A stretch of DNA of 64,000 nucleotides from assembly GCA_038503035.1 (NCBI GenBank), contig JAVSML010020440.1, forward strand, positions 186,001 through 250,000. The letters run 5' to 3'. Source of the stretch: Crocodylus rhombifer. Lineage: Eukaryota; Chordata; Crocodylia; Crocodylidae. A program made the position numbers and the translations under genes. Below, piece by piece: positions 11,071 to 23,245 of the stretch. The notes beneath the pieces were generated by a model. The model was not told the DNA's origin. It saw only the letters and a program-made list of their open reading frames with translations, and ran no database searches. Within the stretch, counting starts at the first letter, position 1. Each line of letters opens with the position of its first letter.

Positions 11071-12205
11071 AATAGAAGCATAGAAATTAAGGGCTGGAAG
11101 GAACCTCGGAAGATCATCGAGTCTAAACCCCCCTGCTCTGAGCAGGAATACTGCTGAATACTTGCTGAGACACCCAACAAGGTGTCTGTTCAGTCTCCTC
11201 TTGAAGACTTCCAAGGTTGAGGACTGCACCACCTCCTTGGGAAATCTAGTCCAGATTCTGGTCACCCTTACCATAAAAAAGTTCTTCCTTACCTCGAACA
11301 TGAAACCATCTTCTTTACAGTTTATGGCCATTGCTCCTTGCCCTCTCCTGGGGCACCCTAGTGAACAATTTTTCTCCCAGGTCCCAATATTCACCCTTTA
11401 CATACTTACAGATGGCCACCAAGTCCCCCTCAGTCTTCTCTTCCCCAGGATGAACAGTCCCAGATCCCTTAGTCTTTCCTCATAAGGTTTGTCCTCCAGG
11501 CCCTTAATCATTCTTGTGGCCCTTCTCTGGCCCCTTTCAAGATTGTCCACATCTTTTTTGAACTGGACACAGTACTCCAGCTGGGGTCTCACCAGTGTTG
11601 AGTAGAGAGAAAGTATCACTTCCTAAGCCCTGCTAATGACATGTCAGCTAATGCATCGCACTATGCTATTAGCTCTGTTGACTCCAGCATCGCACTGGTG
11701 GATCATGTTCAGCCTGTGATTAACCATAACCCTGAGGTCCCTTTCATCCATTTTGCTGGCCAGGACACCTCCTCCTAGCCTATATTCATGTCACTGGTTG
11801 CTTCTCCCCAGATGAAGCATGCTGTAATTATCCTTATTCAGCTGCTTCCAGTTTTGCTCCACCCACCTTTCCAGTTTGTCCAGGTCTACTTGGATCCACA
11901 TCCTATCCCCTAGCATGACCGCTTTTCCCCCTAACTTAGTATCATGCACAAACTTGGCTTTCCACAACCTCATCTAAATCATTGATAAAGATGTTGAACA
12001 ACACTGAGCCAAAACCAACCCCTCTGAGAAACCACTGGCCACCCTCCACCAAGATGATACAGACTCATCCACTAACACACTCTTGGTTTGACCCCCTTAG
12101 ACAGTTCCCAACCCACCTGACAATGGACTCTGACAGCCCACAGTCCCCCAGTTTTTTTTTTTTTGTACCAGCATTATGGGAGACCATACTGGATTTGACC
12201 TCTCC
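11071..12205 (-). pseudogene. CR1 LINE, 5'-truncated
   Basis: The plus sequence starts with the reverse complement of a CR1 3' end (gggctggaaggaacctcgg), so the element runs on the minus strand. From 11619 downward it encodes the post-RT region PQLEYCVQF, then [24 protein letters not shown]. 11973-11791 carries HDTKLGGKA, downstream of the RT catalytic motif, and HLGRSNQ. The residues before HDTK should be the F-A-D-D-type site but are altered. Several frames are used, and the element breaks off near 12205 inside the RT domain. It is a dead fragment of an older CR1 lineage than the copy at 61629. Confidence 0.8.
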
Positions 12206-12487
12206 AGAGGGTGATTTCATGGGACTACACAGTGATGAGGCACCACCTCTAACAAACAGAAAACATGAATCACAAGGTTAATCTAATGATGTGTAATGCA
12301 AAATGCATAAACAGTCCTAATCAGAAACCAGGACTCTGTGCTCTCTTCACAAAGGAAAAGCCTTCATTATGGGGCTTCCAAGCCAATCCCTCTCTTGTTC
12401 CCTCTCCACATGCCTTCCTGACTTATATTAGCATCTTCAATGACCCAGCTTCAACAGGAAGAATAGAGAGTGCCCCCCCTAGATGAT

Positions 12488-12760
12488 TCTGTAACTTCAT
12501 GGTTAGAGCACTCTCTTGGGAGGTCAGATGCAAGGGTTTGAATTCTTTCAAGAGAAGGAAGGCTTAGAATCCAAATCTGCCACTTTCTGAATGAGTGCTT
12601 GATCCATTTAGCTACTGTGGAATAGGCAGGTACCACCACTACCATGTTTTTCAGTAGGAGTGAATTTTGGCTGCTGCACTTTGTGTTGAATTCAATGTGA
12701 TTGGTCTTCATTTATCACATGCTCAGCATACTTCACAGGCCAGGGTCCTACAGGGGCACA
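12488..12760 (+). mobile_element. tRNA-derived SINE-like repeat
   Basis: The head resembles a degenerate tRNA: ggttagagcactctcttggg in the A-box region, then gggtttgaattc in the B-box position (consensus GGTTCGANTCC). Related heads occur at 23115-23245 (minus), 34650-34800 and 54870-55010. The 3' boundary is not resolved. A functional tRNA is excluded because no cloverleaf closes. Confidence 0.4.
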
Positions 12761-13227
12761 AGTAGAGTTTAAGTGCCTGCCCCAGTCAATCTGAAAAAGG
12801 CAATGAGGCAATTATGTGGCAGTTAGTTACCTTGCTGCTCAGACTTGGATGCATGGAGGCCTAAGTTTAGGAGCTTAGGGGTTTTAGCAATCCAAAATAT
12901 ACTCATTTTTTGGATTATATGGCTACTACAGCAGGGATATTCTGTATTGCCTTTTTTATGTAGGTACCTAAATTCTGCCTACATTTTGTTTAGCAGCCTC
13001 ATTTACCAATCCAAATCTAGCCCACTTCCAACAGAAAGCAAACTGAAAGCAACTGACAGTTGCTCATTTGATGATATAAAGAACATGTAACAGTAATGGC
13101 TAGCATATAGGGTGCAGGAGGTCATGGTCTGCTTAGAGAGGCAAAGGCATTTACCCACTCTAACATTCAAATACTGTTTATACTCTTCATATACTCCCAA
13201 AGCAAGTCTTCTTCTCTTAGCTTAGTC
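12761..13227. other. No gene seen
   Basis: AT-rich unique sequence. Confidence 0.3.
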
Positions 13228-13560
13228 ATGGTAAGAGGACAGAGGAAGAGGACAGAGGGAGTTCTACAAGGACACCCTGAAAGCATATCTTAAGAAGGGT
13301 GGCATCGATCCTACAAATTAGAAAGTGCTAGCTGGTAACAGGTCTCAATGGCGCTGCACCACACATCAAGCTACAGCACACTTCAAAGAGAACCGTCTTG
13401 ATCAGGAAGCTGATAAATGGTACAGGAGGAAGGAAAGTGCACAGCATCCTGACCAACAGTTGTGCCCCCACCCTGCCAAAGGCACCACTTGTTATATCTG
13501 TGGAAAAAAATTGAAAAGCATTGATTGGACTCCTCAGCCACCTTAAAACTCACAAGTAAT
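13228..13560 (+). pseudogene. RTE LINE C-terminal tail
   Basis: The plus strand encodes the extreme C-terminus of an RTE-type polyprotein. An EGVLQGHPES stretch is the decayed QRKRFKDTLK region. 13325-13546 reads SQWRCTTHQATAHFKENRL and ends in CYICGKKLKS. After a one-base shift the frame resumes as IGLLSHLKTHK. Together these form the C-x2-C ... H-x4-H finger-like motif also seen at 1150-1216 and 28434-28690. RT and endonuclease are missing. A broken, severely 5'-truncated insertion. Confidence 0.75.
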
Positions 13561-14115
13561 TCATACCGTTTCCCTCCCTCCCTGCCCCCACCCCAGTGCC
13601 CCAGCAGACATCCTCATATCAAGGGATAGCTGATGATACTTATAGTAGAAATATCCCAGTCTGAGATATGGAGGGATCCCTGCCAAAATAGAGACATTCA
13701 ACTTGCTGCATTCATCAATGCAACACTGGAGTGTTAATTTTATCTTTTATTCCTTATGGAGGAACACAACTTCATGTAACTGAGAACATCATAAAACCAC
13801 AGGCCTATTCTGTGTACCAAACTATATTTGAGATAAACCTTCAGCTATTGCAAGTTAATATGGAAACTCTATTCTAATTTCATCCATTGTACTTGACTAG
13901 TGAGGCACATAGGGATTTTAGAGATCATCATCCAATAATTAGAAGCACTTCCAAAATGCTGGATATGCTTCATTTCACAGAAAAATATGTCCCCTAAGTG
14001 AATTAAATGAACAAAGACATCCTCAGAAGTAAAGGTCCTTTAATCAATCCACAAAACAGCTACAGCACAGACAGCTGCAAAATGTTGCCAAAATGACTGA
14101 CCCGTGCTCTCAGAT
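13561..14115. other. No gene seen
   Basis: Unique AT-rich DNA. Confidence 0.3.
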
Positions 14116-15028
14116 ATTTCAGAAATGAACCATCCTGATGCACAGGGGGACTAGTAAGTATGGCAGAGGATCCACTTGGCTTAGCAGGGAACTCTTCACT
14201 GAGCTAAAACACAAAAAGGAAGCTTACAAAAAGTGGAAACTTGGACAAATGACTAGAGAGGAGTATAGGAGTATTGCTTGGGCATGCAGAGATGAAATCA
14301 GGGGCGCAAAGCACAACTGAAGTTTCAGCTAGCAAGGGACATGAAGGGTAGCAAGACAGGTTTCTACTAGTATGCCAGCAACAAGAGGAAGATCAGGAAA
14401 AGTGTGGGTTCTTCACTGAATGGGGGAGGCAACCTAGTAACAGATGACACTGAAAAGGCTGAAGTAGGCCTTTTTACCTCAGTCTTCACAGGCAAGGTCA
14501 GCTCCCAGACTATTGCACTTGGCATCACAGTTGGGGAGGAGGTGAGCAGCCAACAGTGGCAAAAGAACAGGTTAGGAACTATTTAGGAAAACTGGTCATG
14601 ATGCACCAGAGGCTGCTGGCAGAGTTGGCTGATGTGATTGCAAAAACGCTGACCATTATCTTTGAAAACTTGTGGTGATCAGGACAAGTTCCAAATGATT
14701 AAGAAAGGCCAAATATAGTGCCCATATTTAAAAAAGGAAAGAAGAAGGATCCAAGGAACTACAGACCAGCCTCACCTCAGGCCCTGGAAAAATCAAAGAG
14801 CAGGTCCTGAAGGAATCCATTTCTAAATACTTGAAAGAGAAGGTGACTTCTGTAATGGGATGGCTGGCTCTGTGGATGCAGGGAGAGCAGTGGACATGAT
14901 GTACCTTGACTTTAGCAAGGCTTTTGATACTGTCTCCCATAACCTTCTCACAAGCAAACTAAGGAAGTCCAGGTTGGATGAATGGGCTGTAAGATGGATA
15001 GAGAACTGGCTGGATTGTCAGTCTCAAA
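14116..15028 (+). pseudogene. CR1 LINE internal fragment
   Basis: The plus strand covers the linker between endonuclease and reverse transcriptase and the start of the RT palm. 14138-14320 reads LSRELFTELKHKKEAYKKWK (a CR1 linker motif). 14404-14586 holds the pre-RT spacer. 14860 onward reads MMYLDFSKAFDTVSHN, the RT motif A with its catalytic aspartate. Stops fall between these blocks and the element ends abruptly at about 15028, within WLDCQSQRA, where a MITE-like sequence abuts it. It has no CR1 3' tail. Confidence 0.75.
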
Positions 15029-15125
15029 GGGCCCATCTGCATGTGCATTTAAGCACGACTAGATTTACTGCACATTAAGCTAACGCACAGTAAGCGATTT
15101 TGGATTAGTGTCTGCATGTGCAGGG
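15029..15125. repeat. Small palindromic MITE-like element
   Basis: The block opens gggcccatctgcatgtgca and closes tgtctgcatgtgcaggggcc. Its interior phrase gcacattaagctaacgcac resembles the larger element at 20106-20356. It abuts the truncated CR1. Superfamily not determined. Confidence 0.35.
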
Positions 15126-15715
15126 GCCTGGTGCCAGGTCCCTCTAGCCCTGCCATGTGGCCCTGTGGCCACCAGGGGAAGCTCCAGTCTCTGGTCCCAG
15201 CTGCCAGCACTTGGCAGGCATGTTTGAAGCGAAAACCTGGCTGCCGGCACTTGGCAGTCATCTTTAAAACACAGCCCCACTCTGTACTGTCTGGGCAGCC
15301 AGTTCCAGTGCTCAGATGAGCAGGGTGGCTCATACAGAGGCAGCATGTGGCAACTCTGTTTGTGCCCCCTCTGCATTCCTGAGCTACGGCTGCCGCAGCC
15401 CCTAGCCCTGGCACAGAGGGACAGGGTCCCCTCTCCCCGCACTCCCTGGATGAACTGCTCGCATCCCCTGCCCCACTCTGGCTGTGCAGGCCTTGCATCT
15501 CACCCACCACCTTTGGGTGGGGGGGGCAGATCCTGGGCCACATACACCTTGCCCTGCTCCCTTGAGCACCTCCCATTGGCCATTAGGCTTGCCTCTTCAC
15601 TCCTTGGCTGGCCAGTGCACAACCTCTTGGGTCCTCTGCAAGCCTCATCTGCATGGTGGAAATTCACCAAACACTGGGCTGACTCTGCCCCTAGTCCCTC
15701 ACCAGGTGACTTCTG

Positions 15716-15765
<50 letters not shown>

Positions 15766-16330
15766 TTTGTTATGACGGTTGGCCCCTGTGCTGCCCTCCA
15801 GGCCATCACTTCACCCCTACTCAGCACCCATAGTGCACAGGCCTTCAGGCCACCGCTGTTCACCCTACTCTCTGCAGGCCACTTAATTCATTGCCCCCTC
15901 TCTGGGGCCTCTGGGGTTATGCATTTCCCCGCATGGGGCTCAGGTGCCTCTATACTTGGGCCTCATCCCCGATACTTATAATTAGTCACTGAGGTGTGGG
16001 GGCTAGGGTTATGAGGTGCCCTTACCTGCCTTTCACTGGGGAGGTAACTGGTCTGGCATTTCTGGGGGACTGTCCCACCACAGTCCCAGGCCATCCTGCC
16101 TGTCAGGGTGCAGTTTCAAGTCATACCCAGGACCAGTAGCCTCCTGCCATCCCCAGTAGTGCCTGCCCTTACCTCCAGGATGTTGTGAGCAGCAGCTCAG
16201 CTGGATGTTGCCTCCTCAGCTGCTAGCAGCAAACTGCTGCACCAGCCCTGTGGGCTTGAACCTAAAATGACCACCTGATCAGGGATGGCCTGAACCTGTA
16301 GGCTGCCTACTCCCAGCCCTTAAAGTACCA
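15126..16330. other. GC-richer block without recognised gene
   Basis: About 1.2 kb of GC-richer sequence that stands out from the AT-rich surroundings. Long overlapping open frames on both strands (for example 15345-15833 plus and 15049-15576 minus) have no recognised motif. They are best explained by base composition or an unrecognised repeat. Confidence 0.35.
15727..15764. repeat. CA dinucleotide microsatellite
   Basis: Nineteen uninterrupted CA units preceded by a short CT run. Likely length-polymorphic. Confidence 0.95.
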
Positions 16331-19300
16331 AATATGTACTGCCACACAAAGTATCTTGGAAATATCATTGTTATACCATAAAACCTCTAACACAATAAGT
16401 CACTACAATCACAGACCCCAGTCCTACAAAAAAGTGCACACAGACTTAATTTTAGGCACTATGGGACATGATCCTACAATCACAGAGATCAATGGCAAAA
16501 CTGTCTTTGGTTGCAATGGTGTAGAATTAATTTCTGTCATTAGTTTCATGAAAGGAAGTGGTAATATTTTCAACGCATAAAGCTAAGCAAGTGTATGCAT
16601 CTTTGCAGGATTTAACAAGGCACTTAACTCTTCAGTGTCCCTTCCTTTCAACAGGAAGGGACGGGGGATTTAGCACGTCTAATTTAAACGTAATACTCAG
16701 CAGTTTTCAGGGTTGAGCCTTTAGCAAGGAAGAACGGAGACAAATACTTGGGCCAGACCCTGTATTTTCCAGGAGTAGCACCTTATACTCACAGTCAAAA
16801 GTTGCCATCATGTAAGTGACTGGTTTAAGGCAAGCTGAAAAGGTTGCATAAGCAGCATTTTCTGAAATGCAGGCCACTTGAATGTATTTCAGGTTGGGCA
16901 CCCAAAACTGTGGTAGCCAAAGTAAAACAGATCACTTAAACTTCTTAAGCCATTCATGTTGTCTCCTATGATTTAAATCAAAGATTCCTAGATTCAAAGT
17001 AAAGTAGACATGCCTTGGCTCTCCATCATCCCAAAATAGGTAAAGTTCCAAAAATGCAATCCTGGTCTCTTTGAAGTCAATGGAAATTTTGCAATGGGGC
17101 CTGGATGTCACCTGATAAAATAACTGTACTTGCACCTTTTGTTGATACTTTAGAAACAGTGGATCTCTTTTCTCTGAACAGACTTTCCATAGGTGGTTTG
17201 AAGAGGAGGAGGGGAGAAAAAGGAGAGGAGGAAACATTGCCACAAATCCCACACTATCTGACCTCGCAAATACCGTCTCTGGATTTTGGTGTATGTCAAA
17301 ACCTACAGTAGCGTTCTTCTTTTCTTTCTTCACTATATTTCTATATGTACTTTGCAAAGTACACAAGGAAAGATAAAATGCATTAATGTGTTGTGCACTC
17401 TAACCTTTTCTAACTCTGATCCCATTTTCTGGCTGAGGTACCTTGCTGAAAGCACCCCTTGGTGTAGATTTTTCAAGACATGTAGAACATTTCAGTGGAG
17501 CTTTTTGTTTTGTTTTGGGGGGAGGTTATTTTTTGAGTGATAAATAAAACAGATCAGCTGTCTTGAGGAAGTTTGTTGTTTTGATTATCTGAACTTATTT
17601 CCTAGCAGAGGATGAATTCAATATCTACACATCTTTGATTCTGTCATATTTGGCTCTGAAGCACTGTACTTTCTCATTTTTAGATGAGAAGTATACTCCA
17701 GTCTTTAAGCATCGAATATTTATGAATCCATAACCACTGGCATTTTTTATAAATCTTTACATAGACAAGGATGACAATTGCAAGATTTCAGGTATTTCAG
17801 TAGAATATTTCAACATATAAATCGGGCATAAAAACTATGTGGTTTTTTTCCATTCAAATGTAGGCACTTGATCCAGAGCTCTTTGAAGTCAAGAAAAGGA
17901 TTTCAATGAGTTTTGAATTGGATGCTTATAGATCTTTGGGTGGAAAATAAGGAAGCCAATTTCAGACTCCAGAGAAAATATCTCTGTTTATTTGTATTAA
18001 TCAGCTGATCGGTTTTAGTTTTCCACAGCAACACAGCTGATTTTCTTCCTTCAAACACTGAGAAGTTTGCTTTTCAAAAAGCAAATGTTGGAATATATTC
18101 TATAAACATTGTGTAAGTTCTAGTATAAAGTTACATTTTATAGGAAATTTTACTGGTCTTATATCCATCAGCCAAAAATCTCAGGTGCTTAAGTCTGTGG
18201 AAAAATAAGCTACTGTCTGTTGAAGTTTCAATAAAACAGTCAAAAAAGTTGATGTTAAAGAAAAGCTGACATACAAAACTAATATTATTTTAAATACTCA
18301 AAGGGCTTTTTTTTCTTTTTCAGTTTATATTAGGTACATTAGAACTCTTCAAAAGTTTATTTCTTCCAAAGGATTTAGATTTTCTAAAATGTTAATTTTT
18401 ACTTTGAAGTTGAAGAGGAATAACAATTTAGATTCAGAAATGATTCTTTCAGTATTTATTTTTAAGATAGGGGTTTTTATTTTTGTTTTGTTTTTATAAT
18501 ATTTTCACTTTAGGTGGCTTTAAATGTTTCTAGTACACTCTGGTACTCATGAACAAATCTCCTCAAAAACTAAGAAAAATAGGAAATAATTTATGATATG
18601 ACCGGTGATATAAACACAGCTAGCTTTCTAATATAATGTTGGAGTAAGAAAGGATATACCTTGTATTCTTAAGAGACTAATCAGAAAATGAATTCCAAAT
18701 AATTGCACTGGGGTTTCTAGAAGCCTCGATAACTTCTTAGCATTGACATCTGACCATCGAGTTCACCTATCCAAATAAACCAACCATAACTGAGTCTGTT
18801 TTTCTTTAATTATAGTTCAACCTAAAAAGAACAATCCTAACAATGGTTCTAACATGGATAACATAGAACTTTTCACTATAAATTATCAAATAACCCTTTT
18901 CCACCTTTTGGGGGGTTTTTTACTTCTCAACAAAAAATATAAATCACTTGTGTAATTATATATTTACACAAAGTGTTCCTGAGGGGTTGTTTTTTGTTGA
19001 ATTAACATTTTAAAAAATTCATTTAAAATGTTCTTTAAAATATATGTTTACTTTATCATGCAGATTTTGGGCCTGGTTCAAATGCTATTAAGTCAATGGA
19101 AAGACTCCTGCATCCTGGGGTCCAAGTTAGCATATGTATATGGAGGATAACAGCCTAAGTTATTAAAACTAAAGGAATATTAATTTTATCCTCATAAATG
19201 TTGTTTGTTTAATGCCCATGTTAAATTAAGTGTTAAATTGAGTTCCGGTCCTACAAAATAAAATGCACAAGATTTACTTTCCACTCTGTGAATAATGTGT

Positions 19301-20100
19301 GACTGTGCTCTGGGGGTGAAATCCTATTCCTAGGAAAGTCAATGGGAACTCTGTTACTAACTTCAGTGTGTCAAGGAACGCCATTCTAAATTCACTCTCC
19401 TGTGTCTAAAAGATGGAGGTCAGTTTTTCATTCTTATTCTCATGCAATAACACTGCTATTCCTAATTGTCCATAATTGCTCGATAATATTTCAATTTAAA
19501 AACAATTACTCATGAGTTTTTAAAAGATAATAATAATACATAGTCCACTGTAATTTTTTTTTATTTCTTACCAACCCTTGAACTTAAATTGCATTCATTA
19601 ACATAATTTTCTATAGAAATTTGCCATATTCAAAGCATTCAGTACAACTTATGGGCTCAGGGCCTTCCTCACAAGATATTATTTATAGGTGACCATTGCC
19701 TGAAAGACAATCAACAAAATGGCTCCTGTACAAGCAATTTTCATTGTCATACATTGTACATCTCAGCTGTGAAATTGACTGGCTACAGCTCCCTCATCTG
19801 TGGTCATTAGAACTTGGTGAGTGGATGAATAGATGGGCAGAACTGTGTAAAGAGTTACACTTTCAGCAAAAGGAAAAAATTAAACACTACAGCTGCTGCA
19901 GCAAGTGACCCACAAATTATATGGCTTTATTTCTGCATCTAATGTGCTTAATTCATGACAGATGTTTCTTTGAACTGGTGACCATAATGGCTCAGCCTGT
20001 TTTCTTGAAGGCAAACCAGGACCTTTCATTCTCCTATATCACCAAAAAATAAAGATCATATATGTGCCAAGGCAGAACATTAGCTCGGCCTGTGGAACCC
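16331..20100. other. Long AT-rich stretch almost free of recognisable repeats
   Basis: Nearly 3.8 kb without a CR1, hAT or RTE signature. Open frames are short and without recognised domains. The sequence is AT-rich with poly-T and poly-A runs. This is the best candidate in the window for host unique DNA, but I cannot identify an exon or regulatory element in it. Confidence 0.4.
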
Positions 20101-20105
20101 ATTGT

Positions 20106-20356
20106 GGGTATGTCTACACAAGATGCTTAATGTGCAATAGACTAATTCTACTGTGCATTAGCATGCATGGCAAAAACCATGCTGATATGCTAATGCGCAG
20201 CAGTAATAGTCTGCTGTGTATTAAGTGTCACACAAAAAGTGCATGATCGTGCTAATGTACGGCAGCCTTCTGTGACTTTATTTAATATTTGATTATACAA
20301 ATACTAAATTAAATGCACAGTAGGAATTATGCATAAATGAATGTGTGGACATGCTC
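20106..20356. mobile_element. MITE with GGGTATGTCTACAC ends
   Basis: The left end GGGTATGTCTACAC (20106-20119) and the right end, read on the minus strand as GAGCATGTCCACAC (20343-20356), match at 11 of 14 bases. Interior phrases such as cttaatgtgcaatag and tgctaatgcgcagcag are partly mirror-related, so the element is semi-palindromic. No target duplication is clear. It directly adjoins the 5' end of the next CR1. Confidence 0.5.
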
Positions 20357-20360
20357 AATG

Positions 20361-21875
20361 ACAGCTAAGCAACAGATGCCCAGGAAAAAGCCAACTTATT
20401 AAATGGGTACTTTGCATCGGTTTTTCATCAGTCCCATGGGACGCCCATGCCCACCACGGGACAGGGGGGTCCAGGTGAGGGAGATGCCCTGCCCTCCATT
20501 AATTCTGACCTCGTGAAGGAACGTCTTGAGAAGCTGGATACCTTCATGTCAGCCTGCCCTGACAGTCTACACCCCAGGGTACTCAAGGAGCTGGCAAGCA
20601 TCATAGCCCAGCCTCTGCCACGGATCTTTGAAAACTCCTGGCACTCTGGTGTAGTGCCTGAGAACTGTGGTACCTATATTCAAGAAAGGGAGGAAAGTAG
20701 ATCCAGCTAACTATAGGCCCATCAGCCTGACCTCTAATCCAGGGAAGATCTTAGAAAAATTTATTACAGAGGCCATCCTTAATGGACTGGCCGATGCCAA
20801 CATCCTGAGGGATAGCCAGCATGGGTTTGTTGCGGGTAGGTCTCGCTTGACCAATCTCATTTCCTTCTGTGACCAGGTGACCTATCACCTGGATAAGGGA
20901 GAATAGATTGACTTCAAAAATGCCTTTGATCTGGTATCCCATGATCACCTCTTGGTGAAACTGTCCAATTGTGACCTTGGGTCCACCACGATCCGCTGGC
21001 TGGGAAATTGGCTTTGTGGTCGGACCCAGAGGGTAGTAATTTGTGGAAGTCTATCATCATGGTGTCCTGTGACCAGTGGGGTCCCCCAAGGCTCTGTCCT
21101 TCGACCCATCTTCATTAATGATATGGACATTGGAGTCAGAAGCAGACTGGCCAAGTTCGCTGATGACACCAAACTTTGGGGCAAAGCATCCACACCAGAA
21201 GATAGGCGGGTGATCCAGGCTGACCTGGACAGGCTCAGCAAACGGGCGGATGAGAAACTGATGGTGTTTAACACTGAAAAATGCAAGGTTCTCCACCTTG
21301 GGAGGAAAAACCTGCAGCATCCTTATAGGATCGGCAGTGCTACTCTGACTAGCACTATAGAAGAAAGAGACTTGGGGGTCATCATTGACCACAAGATGAA
21401 CATGAGCCTGCAATGCGATGCTGCGGCTAGTAAAGCAACCAAAACACTGGCTTGCATCCATAGATGCTTCTCAAGCAAATCCCGGGATTCTTTAGCCTGG
21501 AAAAGCATAGGCTCAGGGGTGATCTGATGGCCACCTATAAGTTTATCAGGGGTGACCACCAGTATCTGGGAGAACGATTGTTCATCAGAGCGCCCCAAGG
21601 GATGATGAGGTTGAACAGTCATAAACTCCTGCAAGACCGTTTCAGGCTGGACATAAGAAAGAATTTCTTTACTGTCCGAGCCCCCAAGGTCTAGAACAGC
21701 CTGCCATCGGAGGTGGTTCAAGCACCTACATTGAACACCTTCAGGAGTAAGTTGGATGCTTATCTTGCTGGGATCCTATGACCCCAGCTGACTTCCTACC
21801 CTTCGGGTGGGGGGCTGGACTCAATGATCTTCCGAGGTCCCTTCCAGCCCTAATGTCTATGAAATCTATGAAATA
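20361..21875 (+). pseudogene. CR1 LINE, RT region with internal deletions
   Basis: Same lineage as the copy at 61629-63887. Frame segments are 20447-20710 (linker to RT start), 20667-20906 (ANYRPISLTS, SQHGFVAGRS), 20952-21527 (GVPQGSVL motif B and KFADDTKLWG with the catalytic aspartates) and 21464-21694 (RLRGDLMATYKFIRG). Two deletions are visible against the intact relative. About 12-15 bases are lost around 20906, removing part of motif A. Roughly 180 bases are lost at about 21485, joining SSKSRD to the FSLEK segment. The 3' end is the typical ctaatgtctatgaaatctatgaaa tail. Non-functional. Confidence 0.9.
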
Positions 21876-23110
21876 ATACTAGATGTCAAAAATAAAATAT
21901 TCTCTTTGTGGTGCTGGTCACTTCCTCACCATCCAGTAATCACTGGATTAAGTATTTTATTAAGCAATAATGACTAAAGATGGAGGCAGAGAATGCAACT
22001 TTTGAGCAAGTAAAGGAGCCGTGGGCTCAAAATACTTAAATAAGCAAGCTGGAGTTAAATTACTGTACTGCACTTTTAGGCCTGAAAAATAAAAGATAAC
22101 AAAATCCAGTAGAAATTAATGTTCGATTCACAGTTACCCATTAATATAGTGTTTTGTTTAGAGAATATACCAGAGTTCTTATAGCAGTTATAAACACCAG
22201 TAAAGTAGGCAGGGGCAGTACAGTAACCATAAGTCAAACCCTACCTTTCTTGCACAGCCAGATGTCTCACTAAGTCATGAAGTCAATTTCAGGAATGCAG
22301 ACAATGGAAATCAGATTTCATTTCCAGCATTCCAGTGGGCTTATAATGTTACTTATTTATATTTATTTTTAAAAGTACTCTTTTTGCTACCATATATCCT
22401 GCTGTCCCAGGGTACTGGCACTGGAAAGCTTAATGCAGGTACAACATAAATGCCAGTACATTGATCAGGGAAAGAGGTTGAAAGCTTTTGTCCTTAGTAG
22501 ATAAGTCAACTGAAACATCTCCAGTTGTACCAGCTGGGACACTCAATGTTTGTTTGTTTTTCACTCTATCTATAAAACAGCATGTATGTTTCCTTTAAAG
22601 AATGGAGAATTTGGACTATAAAAGGTAATTTTAAATTTACTAAGATGATCCCCCAACAGGCATAACCAACTCAACGCAATGATCGTGCCAGCAGTTCCCA
22701 GTGTAATTAGCTCTGCTTGACTTCTTCATTGTCCTCGAACATAGTCCTCTGGGGGGGTTTTCTCCCTGTCTTCTTCCCAAGTTTTTTTTCTCTGCCCTCT
22801 CCTGGTGTCCATTTTTCCCGGGCTCCAACCTTCTCTGCTCCAGGTCACTGAATTTTCACAAAACAGCTGCTCCAGAAGCTCCGCCCTCCTCCTGTTCTCC
22901 TGTCCCTGTCTTCTTCAGACCTTTTCCTGTGGTGAATGTTTTATTTATTACCTGTTTCTTCACACCTTACAAGGGGTGACAGCTTTGAGTTCAGTACACA
23001 GCAGAACTGCCACAGCCGTTTTCATTCAGAACCACAGCTGCCAAAGAAGGAACCCATCTTTGGCATAAAAACTTATTAGCGAGTGAAGCATTTGCACAAG
23101 AAATGGTCTA
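21876..23110. other. No gene seen
   Basis: AT-rich DNA, with a CT-rich section at about 22740-22930. No domain in the small open frames. Confidence 0.35.
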
Positions 23111-23114
23111 AACA

Positions 23115-23245
23115 AATGTATCTAGGACCTGCTCAGCCTGAAGGGGTTCAAACCTATACCCCCTATACCCCACCCACAGACACACACACTTCCCAAGAGA
23201 GTGGTCTAATCATCAGGTTGTAGGCTAGGCTGGGCTGAGGTCACT
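23115..23245 (-). mobile_element. tRNA-derived SINE-like head
   Basis: On the minus strand, tgatgattagaccactctct is followed by ggtttgaacccc, close to a polymerase III B box. The arrangement matches the SINE-like block at 12488. Body and tail not resolved. Confidence 0.4.

Noticed and set aside
12503..12560. Possible tRNA gene
   Set aside because: Only A-box and B-box-like words are present; no acceptor stem or cloverleaf closes. A SINE head is more likely.
15049..15981. Overlapping 160-175 residue frames, one crossing the CA repeat
   Set aside because: GC-biased block; one frame encodes a run of threonine/histidine from the CA microsatellite. No conserved domain or start context.
20106..20356. 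8-bp target duplication for this MITE
   Set aside because: The flanks cccattgt and aatgacag do not match, so superfamily was left open.
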